Assembly: GCA_003665825.1 (NCBI GenBank)
Contig: QPFY01000019.1
Coordinates: forward strand, 248,001 to 312,000
DNA: 64,000 nt
Direction: 5' to 3'
DNA from: Microbotryum silenes-acaulis
Taxonomy: Eukaryota > Basidiomycota > Microbotryomycetes > Microbotryales > Microbotryaceae
A model generated the notes under the pieces. The model made no database searches. It had not been told where the DNA came from and worked only from the letters and a program-made list of their open reading frames with translations. Below are positions 35,852 to 48,072 of the stretch, piece by piece (within the stretch, counting starts at the first letter, position 1; each line of letters begins with the position of its first letter). A program made the position numbers and the translations under genes.

Positions 35852-36612
35852 TTTTCGGCTTTCTTCTTCCCTCGTCTTCTTCATAAGCAGTTTCTTGTCG
35901 TCTTGGTGATCTCGCTTCTCCCCCTTTACACGCCTCACGCACGGCGTCCTTGCATTTCTCTCTTTCGATAGACACTCCAAGTTTCTATCGCTTTGTTCTG
36001 TTTCACCATTCTACGACCAAGCCCCTTGGACACTCTCATTTCTCCCTCTTTTTTACCCTCACCACATGTTCATATCGTACTTCATCCTGCCTCCCCTAGT
36101 TCATCTTTAGATCCCATTCCCACAATGTAGACTGGTAATCTTTCTCTCCCTCTTCTTGCTTTCGACATTTTTCGACCTCCTCTCCTGGTATCCTCTCTTT
36201 CTTTGTGCTGAACTGCAACTGCAATGTTCCCGTCTGCCCCTTAATCGGATTGAGCATGATTGGATTGCGAGGTGCCTGTATCGCCTGATCGAACCTGGGA
36301 GTTTTGGGTCGGCGTTTGCTCATGGACGATAGGCGAGATCACGGTGATCGACGCTGGTCGGACCGGCGAAAGAGGGCGAAAGTGCTCGAGGCTCTTCCAG
36401 GCCGGTCAACACTTTACCGCTTTCAACTCCTCTGCTCTCTCTCTTGCTCTCTCTTGCTACACCTCGACACGATCCGAGCAAGCCACACCTTTTTTCAACC
36501 TAACCGCTCACTCGCCATCAGCTGCACCCTTGCGCGACTCCTTCCCCAACCGAACGGCACGGGACCCCTTATCTCACCGCTCCGTCGAGCTCTCACGCTC
36601 TCATCCTATACC
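35852..36612. other. Intergenic region
   Basis: About 760 bases with CT-rich tracts from 35860 to 36200 and again before 36613. No gene recognised. The open frames reaching 36613 lack supporting motifs. Confidence 0.45.
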
Positions 36613-37555
36613 ATGCCCGCACCCACCACCTCCGCTCGGCTCACCAAAGTCCTATCCCTCCTCTCCGAAGCCCATTCCACCGACCCTTGCTCAGAATCTT
36701 CCACCTACCATTCCACCCTCTCCTCTTACGTCACTCGCCTCTGCCGCGACGCCGGTAACGAAGAACCCAGTGAAGCGCTCGTGATCGCTGCGAATGCGCA
36801 ACATGTCAGGAGGTGGGAGAAGCCGAGGAATGAGTACCCAATGGGTTTGTCCGGGTATAAGATGTGGAGAGTGAGTGCGATGCGGTGAGGGGTCGTGAAC
36901 GGGTGGGGTGGGGTGGGCCGGGGATGGCACGTGACTTGGCTTCTGGCACTTGCTGCTCTGTTCTCTCCAAGCTTGAGCGCGTGAGCGTAGAACCGACCCC
37001 GGCCCGCAGTTGCTCGGGCTAGAGCTGCACCAAACTTCACCTCACAGATTCAAGGACTAACTCGAATACTACACCCTCTCTCACCTCCCAGACGAACCTC
37101 AACAGATTTCACTCCCAAGTCGCACGTGAGCTCATGCTCCAAGCAGGCTATTCCGAAACTTCCGATGCCGAGCTCTTCAAACGCGTCGATGAGTTGTTGC
37201 TCAAGAAGACGTTGGCGAGACCGCCTTTCAAATATCCTCTTAGAGGTGAGAGCTGTTGCATGTCTTAATTCAAGTTCATCCAGTCCTTGGCTTACGAAAA
37301 GTCACACTTCCACCTCTTCTACAAGATCCCGAAATGCACCTCTTCGAAGATGCGATCTGCCTCACGTTCCTATCCACGCAATTCGTCCAATTCTCGGACC
37401 AACTCGACGACCCTTCCAAAATGGTGGACATCGTCGCAAAAACCTGGGCCAAGATGTCCACCTTGGGGAGAAAGATCGCAGCGGAGGAATTGGTCGGGAC
37501 GCTGCCATACGAGTTAAAAAAGGTCGTTCAGGAGGCGTTGGAAGGGACGGATTGA
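36613..37555 (+). CDS. DUF4202 family protein
   Basis: Exons 36613-36870, 37092-37245 and 37326-37555, about 213 residues. It has the DUF4202 signature: ALVIAANAQHVRRWEKPRNEYPMGLSGYKMWRTNLNRFH, then RVDELLLKKTL, DPEMHLFEDAICLTFL and KTWAKMSTLGRKIA. The family is found in bacteria and fungi and has no proven function. Its His/Arg/Trp-rich core hints at an HD-like metal-binding fold, which is inference. An alternative acceptor at 37283 (exon start 37284) also keeps the frame and adds 14 residues; I prefer the later one because it places DPEMH directly after the basic segment. Confidence 0.85.
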
Positions 37556-38070
37556 AGCGGTCGGGAGTTTGGTCTTCGCTGAGCGCATCTTGCACTTCTT
37601 TACGTCATTGCGACGATTGTTGCAACATTTCTGTCTTTTTAATTTACCTACTCGTACTTGGCCAACCAGAATGTGCGAGGTTAGCGATGACACGACCGTA
37701 GGAGCGTGGAGAGACTGCTGTGTATACTACCCCTGCAAGCTCAATCGGAGTAGGCAGAAGGAACGCGGAGGAGGCTCTCAACGTTGGTGAGACAATGCTA
37801 CAATGAAGTATACGTGCAATCTTGCAGCGACGATCAACTTTGCGACCATGCTCTAATCAACAAATCCTAGCTTGGTCGCACCTTATCGCAGTCCTTGCGC
37901 ACAAGGAATAGCTCTTCGAAATTTCTTCTCGTCACTGGTTCTTTCGAAATTGCATGCAATACAAGCCCTTTCACAAGGGGAGCCCACGTACACTTTGTTT
38001 TTGTTTTGACATTTCCGCTCTTGATCTCATCACAAGACAATACTAGAACACACTGCACGCCGAGCTCATA
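37556..38070. other. Convergent intergenic region
   Basis: 3' flanks of the DUF4202 gene (+) and SPT6 (-). No gene seen. Confidence 0.5.
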
Positions 38071-41000
38071 TCACCAACGACGTCCACCACCACCATTGTT
38101 GCCACCGCCGTTTTGATTCGGTTGATAAGCTGGCGTCCGATTGCCCCCCGGATAAGCGGGTGTTCGACCGCCCGCTGCGTTCAGAGGAGTACCTCTTCCT
38201 TGAGCCGGGTATTGTGGCGTAACGCCTGTAGAATACGGATTGGGCGTTCGATCGTCCAATCGAGGATCAGCGCCGAGGTGTTGAGGTATCGGCGTTTTGC
38301 CCGTCCCAACTGTCGAGGCATAAGGGTTCGGTGTTCTCCCACCCGCACCCGCACCAACGCCAACGATCGGTGTTCTTCCACTCGCGACGACGGGTGTTCT
38401 TCCTCCAACGACCAAAGGTGTTCGAACCCCTGCCCCAGCACCCATCGGTGTTCGACCGCTATTGAAAAGAGGGTTACGACCCGTCCCCACTCCGATACTG
38501 GCGACGGCCGCAGCGGCTTGTTGCTCACGAAGAGGGTTAGGCGTCCTCCCTCCTGCTGCTGCTGCACCACCGGCTCCGAAAGGCGTCGCACCACCGGGGT
38601 ACCTAGGCGTCCTCATCGGCATACGCGTTCCCGCTCCACCCGCAGCAATCTCGGCCGTGTAAGCGCGCTTGAAACCGTTGCACAAGGCCGCGACGTCACC
38701 GTGTTCGGCGCCCTTGAGCACGAAAGCACCGGGGACGACCCAAATCGGCCAAGAGTGAGGTTCGGCTCCATCATTGGCGCGGAAAGTGACCATGAACAAT
38801 CCAGGCTTCTTGGGGTCCTTGTTGATCGCAAATCCATAGGCCGAGATGTTGGGGTTGACCATTAACGAGTTGGAGAGGAAATTGTCGAGCGCGGCCTTGT
38901 CACCTTTGAACTTGTCGTGCGCCATCAGTTCACCGACCTTGAGGGACATTTGTTTGATGTGCGATACGATCAATTCGTCGAGATCAGAGTAGGACCAGTA
39001 CGCTTCGCCGCGGCTCGCGTTCGGTTGCGAGACGTCGATCGGTTTGGTGATGCGTAGGAGCGAACCGAGGGCCCATTCGTTCGCCTTGTTCATTTCGTGA
39101 ACGGCTGTGGTAGGAAAACGGAACGGTCTCGTCAGTCAGCTACTCCAGAAAGAACTTGAGCGCTGCGACGATGGACCACTGACCAATATGCTGGTAAACT
39201 CCCTCAGCGACCTTCCATGTCACGGCAATATGGTGCTCCAACGACGACGGTCGAATAACGCAATCCCCGCGCTGCATGTTAGCCAAATATTCTTCCGCCT
39301 GCCCAGCCGTCAGATTATGGAAGTTGGGATGATTGACCATACGTTTCTGCCGTCCCGCGGACTTCTTCTGTACGATCGCCTGTCGTTCCCTCTCCGCTCG
39401 AGCAGCTTCGATGTTATAGTATTGCGGATCGTAGCCGATTCGACGTTGGTCCGCATCGCCTTTTTGGATGTGTCCTTCGACGGTCGACAGTTCGACGGTA
39501 AAGGTCTTGAGGTTGCTACCAATGATTTGCGCTTGTATGGTCTGCCCGATTCGGGGTTGTTGGTACCGATTGGGGTCTTGGGTCCTATACTCTGCTTCGA
39601 TCGTGCCTTCGATTTGAGACTCTAGGCGTACGCAGATCGCTCCGTCGGGTCGGAAGCGGTAAACTCGAACGGGGATAATGAGTCCGTTGTCAAAGGTCTG
39701 CTTCGTCTCACCGGTCAACATCGCAAACACCTCTTCCGGATTCGGCACTCGGAACGGTAATCGTCGATCGGCGTAAGGTTCTTGCATCTCGTCTCGTACG
39801 CTGTACAACGTCAAGCGCTTGGGCATGAAGAAGAGTTTCTCCAACTCGGCGGCGAAATCGTCCAACGAGAGGTCATCGAGACGACGAGGGTTGTCGCTCA
39901 TGAGGTTGATGACGGCTTGGGAAGGGACTTTAAACGTGGCCGTTTCTTCTTCATCGACTTCCATCGCGTCGGCGGCCATCTTACGAGCTACTTCGTAGTC
40001 CTCCGGATGGATGCGCGTATCGTCAAGGACTTCTGGTTCGTCACCTGCTGCTTCGCGTCGCCCAAGATCGGCATTAAGGTCGTCCTGCGAGATGCGCAAG
40101 AATCCCGCTGCGTTCATGAAGATATTCTTGGTCGTGATCGCATGGAAGATGAGACCCGATCGGTTCGACAACGTTCCACCGACGTTGGATTCAATCTTCT
40201 TGACCAGACCCGAAGCTTTGCGAGGTCCGAGACCGGCGATGTAAGGGAGCAAATGACGGTAGTAAGCGTTTCGGACGGCCTTGTTGATCTCGACGCCGCA
40301 GCGGTTCGTAACATCGATCAAGGCATGCTCGAGGTGTTCCTTCATCTTGGCAGGTGGCAAGTACTTCTGGTTCGGATCGTAGCTCAACGCGACGAGGTCA
40401 TCGCCGAGAGCGGCGTATTCGTTCAATGGCGATTGGGCATATCGAGCAAGGGCGACGCAATACCTGCTGATCGTCGACAGTTCGGGGAACTCGATCAGGG
40501 CACGAGGCGAAGACTGGTACAGCCTCGCGACGTTGTCGTAGACGTAGATCGTCTCGAACGCCGCACGAGCCGTCAATTGATCAGGTGTGAAAGGGTCCTC
40601 GTCGACGTCCTGGTTCCTCAGATCGTCCTGATCAACCACGATCGAGTCGCTGACGCCTTGGGAGAAGGTCATGAAATCCTGGTATAGTCGATTGGTATTG
40701 GGTGAAAACCCACCGATGACGACAACTTGTGGCCTCCGTCGTCGCAACAGCTCGGTGAACGATTCCCGTTGCGCGTCCTCCATGCGATGCAAATTATCGA
40801 CCTTGAGTTGCTCGCGCACATGCCCCTCCGCATCCATGAAGACGCACGACACTGAATCGCGCTGAGGGTGTCCTTCGCCGTTCGAGATGGCTAGAACGGA
40901 AGGGACCTCGCCGTGCTCCATCGAGCCATCTCGGCGTTGGTAAGGCGCGACGTTGATGCGGTCCTCGAGCTTGCTCTTGCACGCGCGACCGACAAAGTCC

Positions 41001-43591
41001 TCCTCCTCTTCGCGCAAGTACGTACGTGCCCATCGCTCACCGAAGGGCAGGAGGTGCTCTTGAACCACCGTGGTGAGGATCTCGGATCGAAACTTGTTCC
41101 ATTCCTCCGCTACGGTTGAGGTGTAATCGGAGGTGTAGATCTTGGTCAAATCCTCCATGAAGCGGTTCAAGGCTGCGCCGGGAAGAGTAATGCGGCACTT
41201 GACGAGATCGTCACCTTCGGCGGCGAGGATCTGCAAGAACATTGCCGATCGCAACAGGGTCGAGACGGGTCGACCTTTGAGGTACTTAAAGACGTAGAAA
41301 GGGTTCATTTCGTCGATCGTGTTGATGCCCTTGTCCGTCGGAGTGACGGTGACGACGGCGTAGTCCTTGAAGTAGCGACGGATCTCGCGGCGCAGGATGG
41401 GGTCATGTCTGATCTCGTGTACGGCAATCATCTGTGCCGTGTCGAGCGCGCGTTCGGGGGTCGTGAACTCATCATTCGTAAACTCGGCCGCGAGCTCGAG
41501 GGGTGCCTTGCTCGGATCCTCTGTCGTGCTCGAGCGCGTACCACTGATGAAGTCCCTCGCCAACTCTGTCGCACTGATACCGATCTGGGTCGCCAGATCC
41601 GAGACGAACTCCTTCTTGGCATGTTGGTACGCCGACTCGCGCGTTGCTCGTCGTCTCGAAGGAAGGTCCGACTCTTGTCCCCTTGCCGCTCGAATTTGCT
41701 CGAGTTCGCTAAAGTACTTCATCGACATCCATTCGTTCGCATCCGAGACCTCCTCAACGGATTCGACAGCGTCGAGCGTCTCGTCAAAGTAGTCGTCTTC
41801 GACCTCGAGTTGGTTGAAGTGTGCTTTGAGTTCCCGCTTGCGATGCAGTAACGCGCGGTACTTGATCGAGAGGGCCGAGATGCGCCACAGATCGTCGTGG
41901 TCGAGCAGAGCGATATCACGCCCGTCACGAACGACGAGATAATCCGCGCGATGAGCCCAGATAAAGGGTGGCTCGAGCAGCTCAATGTTCATGAAGCGGA
42001 CGACGTTCTTGATCGCGGTGATGAAGGCGTCGTGGTGCGGGGGTCGATCACCCGACGAGTCCCTCATGATGAAGTGCTCGTGCGCACGTACCGAGATGCG
42101 CGTCGACATCCATTCCGCGGCGAGCTCAAGGTCCTCCTCTTGGATGAACCTTTGCGTAATGCCCGTGTCTTCGTCACCGTCCTCGAAGGTCGGCAGACCA
42201 GCCGAGGCGATCTGCATGCGTTCGGGAATGTCGAGCGCGCGAATGGCCTCGTCCTCTTCTGTGAGCATGCGCGAGGCGATTTCCGATGGTTCGTAAATCT
42301 GGTAATGGTGATGAACCCAAAGCGATTCGATCAGACGATTGATCACCTCCTAGTGAGCCTCCGGTCCCGACTCACATCACGCAACTCCTTCTGCTTGGGC
42401 TCGTCCTCTTCATCATCGAGCGCCCACGCATAATCCTGACCATTCCCAAAGACCTCGGTGACTTCCTGCCTCGCCTCAGCCGAGATGCCTTGGATGTAAG
42501 CCGTGCCAAAGCCCCGGCCCCGCCCCTTGTTGCTCTGCTGAGCCCTCGCTTTCCGCTTGGCCTCCTTTCGAGCGACTCGATCATTCTCATCTTCGTCCGA
42601 GCGGTCCTGTCGATCCGATTCAGAAGCGGTATCATCCTCAATGAAACCGGCCATTTCGTCTCCGTCAAAGGGGAGGCCCAGGCCATCGTCGTCGTCGTCG
42701 TCGTCGTCACCGGCGCCGCGGTCGTCGTCATCGAAGAGGTTGTTGAGGCCCGCGGACTCGTCGTCATCCGAGGCACCGACCGAGCGCCTACGTCGCAGTC
42801 GCTTCAATTTACCCTGGGAGAGGTACTGAAAGCTATCAGCTTTGTGCGTTTACGGCTTTCTCGCGGGAAGTTTGTGTAGCGTACCTTGGAGCTCCGATTC
42901 GATAGCCGCACACCGGTGTTTTCCTCGAGGAGATCGATATCATCCTCGTCGAGATTATCATCTAAGACCATACGTTGACTATGATAAGCTTTTTCCACCC
43001 GACCAAGGTCGAAGGTGCTGTTCACTGACCATCGTCACTGCCCTTTCTCCGCTTGCGGGATGCGCCCCCCTGCTCGGCATCGTCGCCCGAGCCGGAACCG
43101 GGCCGTTCACGTTGTTTTCTGGACTTCTTCTTTCTCCTCTTGCGGCGCTCGTCGGTTTCGTCCTCGTCCACGATGAAGTCTGTAAAGGGGAGAGCGAGCG
43201 GGATAGGGAAGCGCGGTGTCACGTCGCGAGGGGAAAGCGTGCCGAGTCAGCCGCCGTGACGAGTGCAGACCCGGCAACAGGCAGAGTGTTTTGTTCACCA
43301 ACATCCCTCGATGATGATGGCTGAGAGTAGTGCATCGGTAGCCGAGCTGTACGAGCATTGCACCCCCCGCCCGCTGCTGCTGCTCCTCCACCACCCCGAT
43401 CAGGTCCCCAACTCACCTTTCCTAACCTCCCTCTCGGCCTCGGAATCTTCATCCTCCTCTTCCGAACTATCCGACCCCGTATCATCCCCCATCAAGTCGA
43501 CGCCCTCCCCATCCGACGAATTCACGTCCGGGTCCTCATCGTCGTCTTGGTCCATCGCTGTTGGGTTACCCAGCAGCATCGAGGTCGACAT
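38071..43591 (-). CDS. SPT6: Transcription elongation factor SPT6
   Basis: Exons from the start: 43417-43591, 43030-43179, 42885-42961, 42376-42825, 39184-42349 and 38071-39104, about 1683 residues. The acidic N-terminus (long Asp/Glu runs with basic clusters) is followed by the helix-turn-helix and Tex-like core. The core includes the YqgF-like domain (PQVVVIGGFSPN), the HhH segment (YIAGLGPRKASGLVKKI) and an S1 domain (VRLESQIEGTIEAE). The tandem SH2 module follows (YLANMQRGDCVIRPSS, HHIAVTWKVAEGVYQHI, joined by an intron to AVHEMNKANEWALGS). The tail holds many GRTP motifs. SPT6 is a histone chaperone that travels with RNA polymerase II and binds the phosphorylated Rpb1 linker through its SH2 domains. 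The SH2 module is complete only after splicing at 39184/39104. Confidence 0.95.
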
Positions 43592-44448
43592 CGCTCTTAG
43601 AGGTGGGCGTTGGAGGGGAGGTGGTGTAGGGCACTCTATCCCGCTAAGGTGGAAGACCTCTTGGGTACGAGTGGGGGAGAGTGGGAAAAGACAGCGAGGG
43701 CAGAGGTTGGAGCTCGGTGTTTGGCGCGCACAATTTGCCCTTTCAAGCTCACAGACACTACTGCCGCGCGCACGGACCCATCAGCTTGAGGAGGAATGTC
43801 GACCGAGCTCGAGATCTTTAATGACTTTTGCGCCTGCAATCAGCGGGAAACCATACTCGTGAGATCAACTCTTACATATTTCCAATCGTAAGCTTGGCCA
43901 TCTCGAGTTCGTTTCGCATTGTCATGCTGCTGGGTGTCGAGGTGACCAGAAGGCGAAAAATTAAGTCGGCAATTGGCATGCGGGCGCCATGGAAAACATC
44001 TAGTAGATAAACTCCTTTCCACGACACAGGGGAATAAGCTCAACGCACGTGGGTGAGTATCCTTCTTTTCAACTCATGCAATCATTGACCACGCCCAAGT
44101 TAGAGTGGACCTACAGATAGTCCCGACGCCGTGCCAGCGCGGCACGACTCTACGGCTTCCCGTTCCGCGGGGTTTGCTCCGTTCCGGCCGGGGGAGGGTA
44201 GAAGAGCTAAATTGTCCCCGATAAGTAGTCCTGCACGAGCATCAGCAGGGCACCGATAGAAACGGGAGAAGCACAATGAATGGATAAAAACGGTGCACAC
44301 CTGATAATCGCAAGTTCCGCGCAGCAGAATCTTTTTCATCTGCCACCGCCGGCCGGCGACGAGGTGCGCCGGGGCCAGATGTAGCCCCTGGCGAGCTTTT
44401 TTCAAAAGGCTGCAACACGAACACAACGGGTCATACTCAAGCTAGTCC
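43592..44448. other. Divergent intergenic region
   Basis: About 860 bases between SPT6 (-) and the aldolase (+). No gene, tRNA or repeat recognised. Confidence 0.45.
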
Positions 44449-45941
44449 ATGACTCATACCTATAACCTCGCCCACTCTCAAATAACCACAGCTCTATTCG
44501 TCGGCGCTCACTCGGCCCGACGCGTCCCCGGCAAATTCTTTCCGCGCTCCACCCCCACCCTTCCCCAGCCTCTTCCACTTTACAGCACCCCCACCCAACT
44601 TCGAGTCCGCGCCGCTCCCGCCGCCCACACTTCTCCCTCTTCCCTACCACATCATCCCACCCGATCATCCCAAATCCTCATGTCCTACGCCGTCAATTCC
44701 GCCAAAGTCGTCCGCGCCAAAACCTCGACGGGTCTCTTTGGGATCCATCATATCATGGCGGTCAGGTCCAAGGGGTTGGAATCGGAGGGCAAGAGACAGC
44801 CTTGTTTGGGTTAGTTAGCTGTTTGTTATGGACCTCCTCTTTTTGAAGGGAGTTAAGGTTTTGTGTTGGATTTTTCAGGTAGTTGGATCATGATTCCCGG
44901 GCACAACATTACGCGCATGACGGCCAACATGGGTTACGACGTGAGTAGTAACCGTCAGCCGGAACGAACGCACCATCTTCCTATTCCGAGGAGCCTGAAC
45001 TGCAGTGGTAACTCACGGTGCACCCCTCTTCCCTTCGACAGTGGATCCTCATTGATTGCGAACACGGCAATTTCTCCGACGCTACGATGCACGAATCCAT
45101 CGCTATCATCGCTTCCCAACCGGGTTGTTCACCTTGGGTTCGTCTTCCGGATGCGCAGAATTGGATGGTCAAGAGGGCGTTGGATGCGGGCGCGCATGGC
45201 TTGTTGGTCCCTTTTATGAATAGTGCTGTGAGTCGCTATGGGGATTCGAGGGTGTACTTATGGCCGATGCTACGCGGAATTGACTCGTCGCTCTTCCCCT
45301 CGACCGCCGGCGCGGGACCACCATTCGGAAAACTCCCGCCCCCGGCCGTCCCCACGTTTCCACCCCGCAGGAAGAAGCTCGTAAATTCGTATCCTACACC
45401 AAGTTCCCCGTGCCCAAAGCTAACGGAGGAGGCGGAGGCGTCCGAGGTATAGGTTCACCCTTCTCACCCAACCTCTTTGGTCAAACGATGGCAGAATATT
45501 TCCAATCGGCCAATAAGGATATCTTCGTCGCCGTTCAAATCGAATCGAGGGAAGGGGTGAATAATTGTGAGGAGATTGCAGAGGTGGAAGGAGTGGATGC
45601 GTGAGTTCTGAAACGGGGTTCTGTCCGTATTGATGAAACTTGAAAGTAGCTCACTACTTGACCAACCCAACAGTATCCTCATAGGTCCCAACGACCTCGC
45701 CTCCCAATTAGGCTACATCGCGACCGACCACGAATCCAATCCCGAAGTCCAACAAGCGATCGAACGCGTATTGAAAGCCTGTAAAAAAGCGAACAAGTAT
45801 TGTGGAATGTTTTGTACGTCCCCCGAAGGGGTGAGGAGGCATTTCGATCAAGGGTTCGATTTCATGAATTTGGGTGGGGATTGGGTCGCGCTTGGGGAAT
45901 GGAATGCGAAGGCGAGGGGGGCACTGGCGGATTTGATGTAG
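44449..45941 (+). CDS. HpcH/HpaI family aldolase
   Basis: Exons 44449-44809, 44879-44940, 45042-45227, 45371-45600 and 45674-45941, about 368 residues. Class II metal-dependent aldolase motifs are present: WILIDCEHGNFSD, SPWVRLPD, RALDAGAHGLLVPFMNSA, VQIESREGVNN (metal-ligand Glu) and ILIGPNDLASQLG. The end, MFCTSPEGVRRHFDQGFDFMNLGGD, is typical of the family. Members cleave or form 4-hydroxy-2-oxo acids with pyruvate or related products; the substrate here is unknown. The first 75 residues are rich in Ser, Arg, Pro and Thr and could be a mitochondrial presequence. A five-glycine loop (ANGGGGGVRGI) precedes the FSPN segment. Confidence 0.9.
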
Positions 45942-46022
45942 GGTGTTTGGGGATGAAAATGGACGAGCTTTGGTAATTGAGTGTAGGGTTGTAGCTTGCT
46001 GGTGTTGGTAGGCGGGGGACTT

Positions 46023-46076
46023 ATGCCGATCAATTTCGAGGCGTCTGCAATGCCGATCAATTTCGAGGCGTCTGCA
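46023..46076. repeat. Perfect 27-base tandem duplication
   Basis: The 27-base unit starting ATGCCGATCAATTTCGAGG at 46023 is repeated without change at 46050. It lies about 80 bases after the aldolase stop codon. Confidence 0.95.
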
Positions 46077-46339
46077 CATTCTGCTCGGCCAGAGCAAGTG
46101 GAAATCCCGACTCCTCACTGCAGAGCCTTTTTTAATCCGCTGTAGGGTCTAGTTTTCGCTAGGTTAACATGGGCCAGCGTCCCCCGGGCTGGATTTAGAT
46201 ACGCGATTACCCATTTCACTTTCGTTCATATCATACCTTGTTACCATATCTTTAATCTCAAATCTTCCGTTTGTCTACTGTTTTCTACTCAAGCCCGTTC
46301 ATTTTTGGCTGTTTTTTTTTGATGCTGTTTTTGCCTGTG

Positions 46340-46364
46340 TTTTTTTTGCTAGCAAAAAAAAAAA
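46340..46364. repeat. T-run / GCTAGC / A-run palindrome
   Basis: Eight T, then GCTAGC, then eleven A, giving a perfect 22-base palindrome able to form a hairpin or cruciform. It lies among other T and A tracts between two plus-strand genes. Confidence 0.9.
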
Positions 46365-46580
46365 GACAAAAAGGAAAAAAAAAAGGGGGGATGGAGAACC
46401 TAACGTCAATACCACAGTTGTAGATTGTCGATCATTTGAGAGGATCCTGTCGAGGCCTAGCCCGACCTAGTAGCGATTCAGCAGGATTCAGCGACATGAT
46501 GCCGCGGCTTCGACGTGAGGGATCGCCCGCGGCGGCCTTCTCCTCCCGACTCCCGGTCACTCAGATCAACCAACGACACT

Positions 46581-48072
46581 ATGTCTCTCCCACCCGGCAC
46601 TGAGCCACCTATGCCAACGAACACCGTTTCGTTGAATGGCACACGCGAAGGTTCGTCCGTCGTACTCTCGTAAGATGATGCCCGAGGATTGTGGCGGTGT
46701 CGGAGCCTGGCTCACTGGGCTTGGCATGTTGAGCCCCACAACGGACCTAATTTAATCACTCTCTTACGGCGACGCATCTCTTCACTAGTACACCACTCAC
46801 CCCCGTGATTCTCTTGGGCTTGCGCAGAATCCATCAATCGGTTCAATATTCGCGAGTTGTGCGAAGGGTTCCCATGTCATCGGGATGCGTGCGAATGGAG
46901 CAAGATGAGGGCGTTGTTCGCGAAGGAGGATGCGTGTGAGTTCCCACCTTCTCAGTCGAGTTTGAACTGTGAATCGTTTGTTCATTCAATGCGTGTGATT
47001 TATGACCACGCAGACGTGTTCACCACGTGGTCGGGAGGTGTTCCCATCGACGACTTTATCAAGATAAGTCAAGCCGGGTTCGCGAACAGTGTTCGGATCG
47101 CCGTGAGTTCCACGAACCCGGGCCAAGCTCTTGAATCTAAGTATGCCTGCCTTTGTTCGTTCGCTACGTTTTCGCAGCACCGAACAAATGGCTGTACAGT
47201 CGACGTGGCGACTTCAGGACCGGCTGCTGGGAAGCGAGGCTTGGGCAAACTCAAAGCGTGGGTCCGCGATCCTCAAGCTTGCGGGGTGTCCCCGGATCTA
47301 CTCACCCCATAACCCCCCCATAACTGGCGCAGAACGATCACACAACGGTTTACGATGGAATCGAACAAAGATGGAGAGTTTTGTGAAGTTGATATGGAGG
47401 CGGATTGCAGGTGAGACTGCTCCGCTATTTGCCTCCAATGCCGAAGAGTGACTGATGCCTCGCGTATTTTCTCAGGTTGTGCTTCTTCGTTGAGAAGGAC
47501 GCACAGGGGGCTTGGAAATGCCACTTCTTCAAAGGTTCGTAATATATGTCCCTAAACTTCAACCCCTGCTCTCAAACTAGGGGACTCTCATTCCCACTGA
47601 TGCGACTCTATTCTCGTAACAGGGTTTTACGAAAAGGACCGAGCGCTCCCCGTCGACCCACGCAAGATCCCTCGTCTCGACGATGCGAAACTCGCGTCAT
47701 TCCCGGAAGGATATCGTTATCTCGCATATGGACAAAGTAGCGCCTACAAAATCAAGTACGTAGCCTTGTACCTCATGGATAAGATTCGTGTGCGCGTGCG
47801 GTGGGAAGCTACTGACGGATCTACGCATACGCCCCGGTGATGGAAAATTGTGTGGAGAAGGATGGACCTCCCGCAATCGAGGGGTCAGGCGCATGATGAT
47901 TTCTATGAGCGTTTTATCGATTGGTTGAATGGAGTGGGGATGGAGGAAATGAAAGGTGAGAGCGTTTTTTGTGGATGGGTTATGTGCCGAGGGAAGCATG
48001 GGTGGCGCAGTAGTACGACGGCCGGGACTCACCGTTTTTTTTTTCTCGAACGCAGTCAAGCTTGGGATATGA
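46581..48072 (+). CDS. SnoaL-like (NTF2-fold) protein
   Basis: Exons: 46581-46650, 46828-46935, 47014-47102, 47178-47257, 47333-47410, 47476-47534, 47623-47755, 47858-47955 and 48056-48072, about 243 residues. The product reads INRFNIRELCEGFPCHRDACEWSKM, VFTTWSGGVPIDDFI, ATITQRFTMES, CEVDMEADCRLCFFVEK, then FYEKDRALPVDPRKIPRLDD and YPEGYRYLAYGQ-type text. This is the layout of fungal SnoaL-like proteins, related to polyketide cyclases and ring-modifying NTF2-fold enzymes. The reaction is unknown, and no polyketide synthase lies nearby. Nine very small exons encode it, the last coding for five residues only. Confidence 0.82.

Larger units (their letters stand above)
45942..46580. other. Intergenic region with repeats and homopolymer tracts
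   Basis: Apart from the 27-base tandem duplication and the T/A palindrome listed separately, it holds no gene. The 46305-46386 part is a string of T and A runs. Confidence 0.5.
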
